NCBI GenBank assembly: GCA_947627805.1
Contig: CANQXB010000078.1
Coordinates: forward strand, 1 to 5,009
Direction of reading: 5' to 3'
Origin: an uncultured Bacilli bacterium
GTDB taxonomy: Bacteria; Bacillota_I; Bacilli_A; RF39; UBA660
Length of the DNA stretch: 5,009 nt
Part shown: positions 1-4,468 of the stretch, piece after piece
Layout: every line of letters begins with the position of its first letter
How positions within the stretch are numbered: the first letter of the stretch is position 1
Program-made: the position numbers and the translations under genes
The notes under the pieces: model-generated
Told to the model about the DNA's origin: nothing
Databases searched by the model: none
What the model saw: only the letters and a program-made list of their open reading frames with translations

Positions 1-7
1 TTCATTT

Positions 8-78
8 AGGGGATTAGTTAAATGGTATAATAGGAGTCTCCAAAACACATAGTGGTGGTTTAACTCTATTATTTAACA
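8..78 (+). pseudogene. Degenerate tRNA-Trp(CCA) copy
   Basis: The 5' half matches the intact tRNA-Trp at 299-372: 35 of 39 bases are identical between 8-46 and 299-337, including the acceptor 5' strand AGGGGAT, the D-arm GG and the anticodon loop CTCCAAA with anticodon CCA (40-42). The 3' half has decayed. The anticodon stem GGAGT/ACACA has two mismatches. The T loop reads TTTAACT instead of TTCGACT. The acceptor 3' strand (about 71-77) no longer pairs with AGGGGAT, and no CCA end follows. It is therefore probably a non-functional duplicate, not a working tRNA. A recombination or integration scar that kept only the 5' half is an alternative. Confidence 0.7.
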
Positions 79-85
79 AACCCTT

Positions 86-110
86 TATTTATAGGAAAAG
101 CCTATAAATA
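86..110. other. Perfect 10-bp stem-loop between the two tRNA-Trp copies
   Basis: TATTTATAGG (86-95) pairs fully with CCTATAAATA (101-110) around the loop AAAAG. No T-tract follows on either strand, so it is not a clear intrinsic terminator. It may be the remnant of a terminator for the decayed tRNA copy. The rest of 79-242 is AT-rich with no gene seen; the only other pattern is AAATTGTAC repeated at 138-146 and 150-158. Confidence 0.45.
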
Positions 111-242
111 TAATTTGAAAAATAATAATAATTTTTAAAATTGTACGAGAAATTGTACCAAGTGAAGAAAAAAAGTTTTAATTATTTTTAATTTTAGTTA
201 ATCAATTTTATTTAATTTTCATCAATTTTTATTCAGTACATA

Positions 243-272
243 TTGATAAAAATTAGTAAATTTTGATATAAT
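243..272 (+). promoter_or_regulatory. Promoter of tRNA-Trp
   Basis: The -35 box TTGATA (243-248) and a perfect -10 box TATAAT (267-272) are separated by 18 nt. Transcription would start near 279, about 20 nt before the mature tRNA 5' end at 299. That is a normal leader length for a singly transcribed tRNA. Confidence 0.75.
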
Positions 273-298
273 ATATTTGCTTTAAAAAAGCATTAATT

Positions 299-372
299 AG
301 GGGATTAGTTTAATGGTAAAATATCAGTCTCCAAAACTGAGGTTAAGTGTTCGACTCACTTATCCCCTGCCA
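299..372 (+). tRNA. tRNA-Trp, anticodon CCA
   Basis: A complete 74-nt cloverleaf with encoded CCA (370-372) is visible. The acceptor stem AGGGGAT (299-305) pairs perfectly with ATCCCCT (362-368), and the discriminator base is G369, as is usual for bacterial tRNA-Trp. The anticodon stem TCAGT/ACTGA (324-328/336-340) closes the loop CTCCAAA with anticodon CCA at 331-333. The T arm AAGTG/CACTT (345-349/357-361) holds the loop TTCGACT. A CCA anticodon reads UGG only. This agrees with the tryptophan codons checked in the neighbouring genes, all TGG, so there is no sign of a UGA=Trp code. The gene has its own promoter (243-272) and terminator (411-433). Confidence 0.97.
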
Positions 373-382
373 CGCAAATAGC

Positions 383-398
383 CCACTTTATTAAGTGG
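383..398 (+). other. Stem-loop just downstream of tRNA-Trp
   Basis: CCACTT (383-388) pairs with AAGTGG (393-398) around the loop TATT, 10 nt after the CCA end. No T-tract follows, so it is probably part of the 3' trailer that is processed off. A longer-range pair, GCAAATA (374-380) with TATTTGC (433-439), could close this hairpin and the following terminator hairpin into one branched structure. Confidence 0.4.
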
Positions 399-410
399 TT
401 AATATAAATT

Positions 411-433
411 TCTAGTATTATACTAGATTTTTT
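411..433 (+). terminator. Rho-independent terminator of tRNA-Trp
   Basis: TCTAGTA (411-417) pairs perfectly with TACTAGA (421-427) around a TTA loop and is followed directly by six T residues (428-433). The stem is weak in GC but its geometry fits an intrinsic terminator in an AT-rich genome. It ends the tRNA transcript about 60 nt after the CCA. Confidence 0.7.
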
Positions 434-497
434 ATTTGCTTACTTTTTGCAATTTAGATATATATTTTTTATATTTTTATTATTTTCTGCTTTAGCA

Positions 498-634
498 TTT
501 ATAACTTAAAAAAAGAGAAAAAATATTTCTAGGGAATCTCATAATATAAACATTTTTAAAAAAAGTTTGAGGATAATATTTCTAAAAAATGTTTAAAAGA
601 GGAAGAAATTTTTTCTCTTTTTTTAAGATATAAA
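498..634. repeat. Long inverted repeat, 27-bp arms around an 83-nt spacer
   Basis: The arms 498-524 and 608-634 are reverse complements with a single mismatch (504/628); the inner 20 bp are perfect. The arms are A-tract/T-tract rich around a GAG/CTC core. Inside the spacer, TAAACATTTTT (547-557) pairs perfectly with AAAAATGTTTA (585-595). No open reading frame of note lies within 373-692, so this is non-coding DNA. It lies downstream of the minus-strand surface-protein pair and could act as a bidirectional terminator or mRNA 3' stabiliser. A small mobile-element (MITE-like) remnant is an alternative, but no target-site duplication is seen. Confidence 0.55.
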
Positions 635-667
635 CATCTATATTTTAAAGATTAATGTTTATATCTT
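625..667. repeat. 13-bp perfect inverted repeat sharing an arm with the larger repeat
   Basis: AAGATATAAACAT (625-637) is the exact reverse complement of 655-667, with a 17-nt loop. Its left arm overlaps the right arm (608-634) of the larger inverted repeat, so the two stems cannot form at once. The nonamer TATAAACAT occurs at both 545-553 and 629-637, and both copies can pair with 655-663. Confidence 0.5.
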
Positions 668-681
668 CGATATGTTTTTTT
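660..681 (+). terminator. Possible plus-strand intrinsic terminator
   Basis: TATATC (660-665) pairs with GATATG (669-674, outer pair T-G) around a TTC loop, followed by seven T residues (675-681). It faces the end of the minus-strand gene at 693. No plus-strand gene precedes it after the tRNA terminator, so it may block read-through or end an unrecognised small RNA. The stem is short and could be chance in such AT-rich DNA. Confidence 0.35.
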
Positions 682-692
682 CTTTTCAATTA

Positions 693-1445
693 CTAACCAA
701 GTGGAGCTGGTTGTAAAGTACAAGCACCATTTGGCACAACTGCTATAGTAACAACTAACTCACTATCAGCAATTTTACTTTGGTCAACGCTATTTTTATT
801 TGTTAATGATAATGATGCTTTAAGAATGTTTGTAGCATCCATATCTGGACCTTTTACTGTAACATTTCCTTTATAAGTTACTTTCCTGCTTGCTTCTTGA
901 GGTACAGACCCAGCTCCGGCAGATAATGCTTGTTTTAAATCAACTGTTAACTTATTACTTTCAGTATCAACAGTAGTTCCGGGAACACCACTTGGAGATT
1001 TTGATGTGCTTTGATTTACAGCATCACCTTGAAGTATTAATTGAGTCCAGCCAGTATCTAAGTTATCATACATACTTCCACTAACTGATACTTCTACTTG
1101 GACAGGACAACTATAAGTTGTATCTTCTTCTCCACCCGAATAACTTATATTAGCAATATCTATTGGATTAGAATTTCCATGTGTAGTACCATCTACTGAA
1201 GCATAATATACTTTATCATCTGTATATTTAGCCATGTCATCAGCTGTTAAACTTAATTTTAATGTTTTATTGGCTTCCACAGTACTGATTGTTGCTGTTC
1301 CAACTTTTGCAGCAGTTACAGTACTATCTGTCGTACTAGTTCCACCAACTTGTAAGCTAAAGAATGCAAAAGTAGCACCAACAACAGCTACTAATAAAGT
1401 GGCTACTGCGATTACTGTTAGTAACATTGTATTTTTCTTTTCCAT
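693..1445 (-). CDS. SipW-dependent-type signal peptide protein (TasA/camelysin-like), paralog 1
   Basis: This is a predicted secreted or surface protein of 250 residues. The N terminus has a short basic stretch (K3, K4), a hydrophobic core (about residues 7-23) and the motif VGATFAFFS (22-30). It matches the SipW-dependent signal peptide of TasA/camelysin (CalY)-type proteins, with likely cleavage after A27. SipW-family peptidases process such proteins, which can form extracellular fibres; that role is inferred here. The mature part is rich in Thr, Ser and Val, as expected for a beta-sandwich, and has two cysteines (C113 in YSC, C242 in GACTL). It lacks an LPXTG anchor and a C-terminal membrane helix. 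The start is supported by an AAGAGGTG Shine-Dalgarno on the minus strand (1459 down to 1452). It lies 56 bp downstream of its paralog, probably co-transcribed from the poly-G promoter at 2283-2312. The stop is TAG. A TATAAT at 1479-1474 lacks a good -35. Confidence 0.85.
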   Translation of the reverse strand: MEKKNTMLLTVIAVATLLVAVVGATFAFFSLQVGGTSTTDSTVTAAKVGTATISTVEANKTLKLSLTADDMAKYTDDKVYYASVDGTTHGNSNPIDIANISYSGGEEDTTYSCPVQVEVSVSGSMYDNLDTGWTQLILQGDAVNQSTSKSPSGVPGTTVDTESNKLTVDLKQALSAGAGSVPQEASRKVTYKGNVTVKGPDMDATNILKASLSLTNKNSVDQSKIADSELVVTIAVVPNGACTLQPAPLG

Positions 1446-1481
1446 TTATTACACCTCTTTTCTATAATTTCGTATTATAAA

Positions 1482-1503
1482 AATTTTTATCTAGATAAAA
1501 ATT
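1482..1503 (-). terminator. 22-bp perfect palindrome between the paralogs; possible attenuator
   Basis: A perfect palindrome centred on CTAG at 1491-1494 has arms AATTTTTATCT and its complement. It overlaps the stop codon of the upstream paralog (1502-1504). Read on the minus strand it continues through a run of three T residues (1481-1479) into ATAAT. It could be a weak, leaky terminator that lowers expression of the downstream paralog, or a 3'-end stabiliser. The stem is nearly all A-T, so termination strength is uncertain. Confidence 0.4.
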
Positions 1504-2191
1504 ATTCACCATCTGCTGCTAAAGTACATGTTCCTTCTTTAACTTGTACTTTAACCTTTAATGTCTTGCCAGCTACGGCATTTTGGTTACCACTACCTGC
1601 CATTTCTTCAGCATCAGCTGTGTTTTTAAATGATAATACTGCACTTAAAATATCTTTAGTCACTGAACCTGCAGAAGAAACCTCTAAAGTATATGGAGCA
1701 TTTTCGAATGTTTTAGTGTTATCGGTTTTCAAATTAGCAATATCTATTTCTTCATTTACACTTCCACTTAGTGTTAATTTAGCCCAACCTTGTTGCAGAC
1801 TACTCAACATGTTAGTATCTTCGTCAGCATTATCAGCAGTCACTGTAACCGTTGTAGTACATGAATATTTTGCTGTATCTTGAGCATTTGATAAAGCTAC
1901 TTGAGCTATTGGAATTGCAGTCGAATTCTTTTTATCTGTTCCACTCACAGAAGCATAATATGTTGTTCCTGCATTAGTTTTATCCATATCTTGGGCTGTT
2001 AATGACAATTGTAAAGCATCTGCTTTTGCAGTAATAAGCGCTGTACCAACTTTAGGTGTACTAATTGTTGCAGTTGTGCTTGAATCTCCTCCTGTTGATA
2101 AACTAAAATATGCAAAAGTAGCTCCTACTACTGCTACTAGTAATGTTGCTACCGCGATTACTGTTAGTAATAATGTGTTTTTCTTTTCCAT
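1502..2191 (-). CDS. SipW-dependent-type signal peptide protein (TasA/camelysin-like), paralog 2
   Basis: This is a predicted secreted or surface protein of 229 residues and the first gene of the pair. Residues 1-30 match paralog 1 at 28 of 30 positions (differences L7/M7 and Y28/F28), with the motif VGATFAYFS and likely cleavage after A27. Beyond the signal the proteins diverge but keep landmarks: KVGTA (47-51), LSLTAQDM (62-69), YYASVSGT (78-85), KYSC with C111, QGWAKL, and GTCTL with C222. This points to a shared beta-sandwich fold in which the two cysteines may form a disulfide. The start is set by a perfect AGGAGG Shine-Dalgarno (minus strand, 2205 to 2200), 8 nt before the ATG. The leader is about 85 nt from the promoter at 2283-2312, whose G8 spacer predicts phase-variable expression. 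A SipW-type signal peptidase must be encoded elsewhere. A role in fibres or matrix is inferred from the family. Confidence 0.86.
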   Translation of the reverse strand: MEKKNTLLLTVIAVATLLVAVVGATFAYFSLSTGGDSSTTATISTPKVGTALITAKADALQLSLTAQDMDKTNAGTTYYASVSGTDKKNSTAIPIAQVALSNAQDTAKYSCTTTVTVTADNADEDTNMLSSLQQGWAKLTLSGSVNEEIDIANLKTDNTKTFENAPYTLEVSSAGSVTKDILSAVLSFKNTADAEEMAGSGNQNAVAGKTLKVKVQVKEGTCTLAADGE

Positions 2192-2282
2192 TGATATTTC
2201 CTCCTCTCTTTTTAAAATTTTTTTGACAGAAAATCCTCATATTAACGCCTATGATTATATATGAAACTCTATCTATATACAT

Positions 2283-2312
2283 ATTATACCCCCCCCGTAT
2301 GGCGTTTGTCAA
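2283..2312 (-). promoter_or_regulatory. Consensus promoter with poly-G(8) spacer, candidate phase-variable switch
   Basis: Read on the minus strand: TTGACA (2312 to 2307), an 18-nt spacer, then TATAAT (2288 to 2283). Both hexamers are perfect consensus. The spacer ends in eight consecutive G residues (2296 to 2289) directly next to the -10 box, a striking tract in such AT-rich DNA. Homopolymer tracts between -35 and -10 are known slipped-strand switches, as at Neisseria porA. Here G7 would give the optimal 17-bp spacer, G8 a slightly long 18, and G9 or more would weaken the promoter. It drives the surface-protein pair downstream on the minus strand, with transcription starting near 2276. Confidence 0.85.
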
Positions 2313-2424
2313 TAACTCAGCAATGCTACAATTACTCTAATCTATAGTTTAAACTGCTACCAAAAAACATTTTTTTACTGTATTTTTTATAGATAATTTT
2401 AATTAATAAAAATGATTAAAATAA

Positions 2425-2454
2425 TTGACTACATGCTTTATTTTCTGATAAAAT
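2425..2454 (+). promoter_or_regulatory. Promoter of the small gene at 2489
   Basis: TTGACT (2425-2430), an 18-nt spacer and TAAAAT (2449-2454), preceded by TG at 2446-2447 as an extended -10. The transcript would start near 2461. An in-frame ATG at 2453 overlaps the -10 box, so it cannot be the start codon from this promoter. The region is divergent from the poly-G promoter, with 112 bp between the two -35 boxes. Confidence 0.65.
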
Positions 2455-2488
2455 GGATATGAAAGAAGAAAAATCAGGAGCGGTGATT

Positions 2489-2830
2489 ATGGAAAATGAA
2501 TTTTTCTATTTAACATATTATCAAGTAATGATATTTATGATAAGAATAAGGGAAATGAAAAATGAAAACCCTTACTTTCATGATGAAATAGCTTCATCAT
2601 TTAACAATTTTGTTATTAATAGAAGTAAAGAAATTGCTGGGACTTTGCCATTCAAATTGAAAATTATGCCTAATGCAAATAAATATAAAGTTTCTAAAAG
2701 TATGGTCAAATATTTAAAAAATTTAACAGGTACCGATGTATTTGATGAAAAAAATTTAGAGAAATATATCCCCATAATAAAAAATCTTGAAGAAACCTCA
2801 ATAAAAAAATTCTCAAGTATGAAACGATAA
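2489..2830 (+). CDS. Small hypothetical protein, 113 residues
   Basis: I do not recognise this protein. The frame is open from 2453, but I place the start at ATG 2489: a good Shine-Dalgarno AGGAG (2476-2480) lies 8 nt before it, and the upstream ATG at 2453 falls within the promoter -10. The first 20 or so residues are aromatic and hydrophobic (FFYLTYYQVMIFMI, residues 5-18) but include polar positions, so an amphipathic helix is more likely than a signal peptide. The remainder is lysine-rich, predicted mostly helical and soluble, ending KKFSSMKR. No cysteine, catalytic motif or DNA-binding helix-turn-helix is evident. It is transcribed alone, away from the surface-protein pair, and ends at the terminator at 2882-2904. 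The promoter, ribosome site and terminator all support a real gene. The function is unknown. Confidence 0.7.
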   Translation: MENEFFYLTYYQVMIFMIRIREMKNENPYFHDEIASSFNNFVINRSKEIAGTLPFKLKIMPNANKYKVSKSMVKYLKNLTGTDVFDEKNLEKYIPIIKNLEETSIKKFSSMKR

Positions 2831-2881
2831 AAATTAATAAGTTAGTAAAATTCGGAAGCTGGATTTATTCCTTTGATTATT

Positions 2882-2904
2882 AAGATCTTTTAAAGGTCTT
2901 TTTT
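2882..2904 (+). terminator. Rho-independent terminator of the gene at 2489
   Basis: AAGATCTT (2882-2889) pairs with AAGGTCTT (2893-2900, one G-T pair) around a TTA loop, followed by TTTT (2901-2904). The hairpin lies inside the last codons and stop (2890-2892) of the convergent minus-strand gene, so coding and termination functions share bases. On the minus strand no T-tract follows, so it is one-directional. Confidence 0.7.
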
Positions 2905-3384
2905 ATTATATAATTTTAGATAATTATCTAATCTTTTTTGTGGTTTTAAACATCTAACATCCTCATTTTTACCTCTATTATTTTCATTAACAATCATTAA
3001 ACTTTTTCTTTTTAAAGCCTTACTAAAGGTTACATCAACAAATATCTTTCTTTTAATATCTAAAAATAATCCTTCGATATTATATTCATAGGCATTAATA
3101 AAATTTGAAACAAGATATATATCTATTTCTCTATAACTATCTTTTATTCTAAATCCTCCAAAAAAGTTTGTTGTGTAAGTTAGATTATTTAAATCAAGAT
3201 TTTCCTTAATATTATCATAATTACCATTTAAAACGACTATATCCAAATCATTAATATCTTCATTAAAAAGGATACTACTAATGAATCCTCCAATAATATA
3301 ACTATCTCCTTTTAAATTTAGGAAATTAAACTCCGGAAAATAATTATAAAAATTTTTTAATATTTCTTCTTCAATATGTTCCAT
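2890..3384 (-). CDS. Nucleotidyltransferase-fold protein, 164 residues
   Basis: The protein shows the signature of the polymerase-beta-like nucleotidyltransferase fold. It has a glycine pair IIGGFISS (G32, G33), then an acidic pair in NDLDIVVL (D46, D48) about 13 residues later, and a third acidic site in REIDIYLV (E86, D88). In this superfamily these residues bind two metal ions and the nucleotide. The GG-x-NDLDI layout recalls the head domain of CCA-adding enzymes and poly(A) polymerases, but the protein is far shorter and lacks their tRNA-binding parts. The FFGGFRI segment (74-80) before the third acidic site resembles small uncharacterised nucleotidyltransferase-like families. The substrate is unknown and no partner gene (such as a HEPN antitoxin or toxin) is adjacent. 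Start support: AGAAGGA (3397 to 3391), 6 nt before the ATG, with a promoter at 3413-3441. The C terminus is lysine-rich. Confidence 0.7.
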   Translation of the reverse strand: MEHIEEEILKNFYNYFPEFNFLNLKGDSYIIGGFISSILFNEDINDLDIVVLNGNYDNIKENLDLNNLTYTTNFFGGFRIKDSYREIDIYLVSNFINAYEYNIEGLFLDIKRKIFVDVTFSKALKRKSLMIVNENNRGKNEDVRCLKPQKRLDNYLKLYNKKDL

Positions 3385-3412
3385 AAATATTCCTTCTTAT
3401 TTTAATAAAAAG

Positions 3413-3441
3413 ATTATATATAAAGAGAATATTAAGAACAA
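3413..3441 (-). promoter_or_regulatory. Promoter of the nucleotidyltransferase-like gene
   Basis: On the minus strand TTGTTC (3441 to 3436), a 17-nt spacer and a perfect TATAAT (3418 to 3413) are present. The leader is about 25 nt. The -35 matches the consensus only in its first three bases. An alternative -35/-10 pair slightly upstream (TTGAAG, 17 nt, TATTCT) is weaker. Confidence 0.55.
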
Positions 3442-3480
3442 GATACTTCTTCAAATAATAGAATTAATTCTCTAATTTAT

Positions 3481-3509
3481 TTGACTTAAACCTATCTAAA
3501 TATTATAAT
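3481..3509 (+). promoter_or_regulatory. Promoter of the 309-residue gene
   Basis: TTGACT (3481-3486), a 17-nt spacer and a perfect TATAAT (3504-3509). Transcription would start near 3516, giving a short leader of about 19 nt before the TTG start at 3535. A 12-bp palindrome around GAATTAATTC (3460-3471) lies between this promoter and the divergent one and could be a shared operator. Confidence 0.75.
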
Positions 3510-3534
3510 AATTTAACAAGAAAGTGGTGGGAAT

Positions 3535-4464
3535 TTGGACTTACTAAAGCAAAACTTAAAAAAAGATATTATTTTTCTTAAATTATTAAATAGACAAGTA
3601 TATAGTAGTATTCAAGAAGAAGAATTATTAGACCCAGATAAATACATTTTTAATGGGAAAGAAGACTGGCTAAAAATAGATGATTATCCTGGAGATTATT
3701 TAATTATTGAACCAGATAAAATTATATCTAGACGAGCTGATTCTAATCGTGATGATTATAATGATTTTTCTATTCATCATGATATAACTGATGATAATCC
3801 TCTTGATTTTTCTTTCAGTGGAACAATAAACGATATGCCCACAACAATATATGGTTTGGAAATGAACATTAAAGAAGAAATACTTAATAATGGAATAACT
3901 AAGTATATGCCGAGCATTATGCTTTTGGGTTCAGAATGGCATACCCCAACATATAATTTTAGTTTTAAAAGAGGAATATTTAATTTTTCCAAAAGTATCG
4001 ATAAAACATGTGAAACTGTTATTATAAATATGTATCCTGAAAATTATCAAAACTTTATTACTTATATATATAAAGCCGGAAGTACTCACGAACTAAGTCT
4101 TGAGATAGGACTTCAAAAAAATGAATGTTATTATCAAATATATGAAAAAATTAGTTGCGATAAAAAAGAACATTCCAATATCTTAAGAGAAGGATATTAT
4201 AATGATCCATTCACAGAATCTTTAAAGGACATCTTAAACTGTTTTAATGAAATTTCTAATTATCAAAATTTAATTAAAGAAATAAATGATATAACCAAAC
4301 ATTTTATAAATAGATTCTTAGGAATAAGTACGGAAGATTATCCTAATGAAGAAATAATAGATATATTTGGGATAGAACGAATAAAAATGGAATACCCAAA
4401 TAGAGTTAAAAGTTTAGATAAATTTATGATTGGAAAAAACAAGGTTAGAAAAAGAGTTAAATAA
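3535..4464 (+). CDS. Hypothetical protein, 309 residues, TTG start
   Basis: I do not recognise this protein. It is predicted to be soluble: no signal peptide and no membrane-spanning stretch. The N-terminal third is strongly acidic (repeated D and E between about residues 28 and 95). A middle region alternates hydrophobic and aromatic residues in a beta-rich pattern, including LLGSEWHTPTYNFSF. The last third (from about residue 215) looks helical and ends in a basic tail, GKNKVRKRVK. The start is taken as TTG at 3535: an in-frame stop (TAA, 3514-3516) lies close upstream, the promoter at 3481-3509 allows only a short leader, and a weak Shine-Dalgarno-like GGTGGG (3526-3531) precedes it. The next in-frame ATG is about 90 codons in, so TTG is the best choice. 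It has its own promoter and terminator and is divergent from the nucleotidyltransferase-like gene. No catalytic motif was found. Confidence 0.75.
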   Translation: MDLLKQNLKKDIIFLKLLNRQVYSSIQEEELLDPDKYIFNGKEDWLKIDDYPGDYLIIEPDKIISRRADSNRDDYNDFSIHHDITDDNPLDFSFSGTINDMPTTIYGLEMNIKEEILNNGITKYMPSIMLLGSEWHTPTYNFSFKRGIFNFSKSIDKTCETVIINMYPENYQNFITYIYKAGSTHELSLEIGLQKNECYYQIYEKISCDKKEHSNILREGYYNDPFTESLKDILNCFNEISNYQNLIKEINDITKHFINRFLGISTEDYPNEEIIDIFGIERIKMEYPNRVKSLDKFMIGKNKVRKRVK

Positions 4465-4468
4465 TATA

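Noticed and set aside
138..158. Direct repeat AAATTGTAC (138-146 and 150-158) as a CRISPR-like or iteron array
   Set aside because: Only two short copies with a 3-nt gap exist, and there is no array or replication gene nearby.
299..372. Alternative genetic code (UGA read as Trp), suggested by two tRNA-Trp copies in an AT-rich genome
   Set aside because: Both copies have anticodon CCA, not UCA, and the tryptophan codons I checked in the window are TGG.
1234..1467. Plus-strand open frames antisense to the surface-protein genes (also 1566-1883 and 2076-2264)
   Set aside because: They mirror the Ser/Thr/Val/Ala-rich codons of the minus-strand genes, lack ribosome sites, and the minus-strand frames have signal peptides, Shine-Dalgarno sites and a promoter.
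693..2191. Type IV pilin-like identity for the secreted paralogs because of the hydrophobic N terminus
   Set aside because: There is no prepilin peptidase site (G followed by F-T-L-I-E type residues). The VGATFA-(F/Y)FS pattern fits the SipW/TasA class instead.
2223..2255. Plus-strand promoter TTGACA (2223-2228) with TATGAT (2250-2255)
   Set aside because: The 21-nt spacer is too long for a normal promoter, and the gene at 2489 has a better promoter nearer to it.
2103..2312. Minus-strand open frame starting in the leader of the surface operon and overlapping the signal-peptide region out of frame
   Set aside because: It begins upstream of the predicted transcription start, its internal ATG (about 2240) has no Shine-Dalgarno, and the sequence is explained by the in-frame signal peptide of the paralog at 2191. 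Translated, it is low-complexity.
2453..2488. Upstream ATG at 2453 as the start of the small gene
   Set aside because: It overlaps the -10 box TAAAAT (2449-2454) and has no Shine-Dalgarno, while ATG 2489 has AGGAG at proper spacing.
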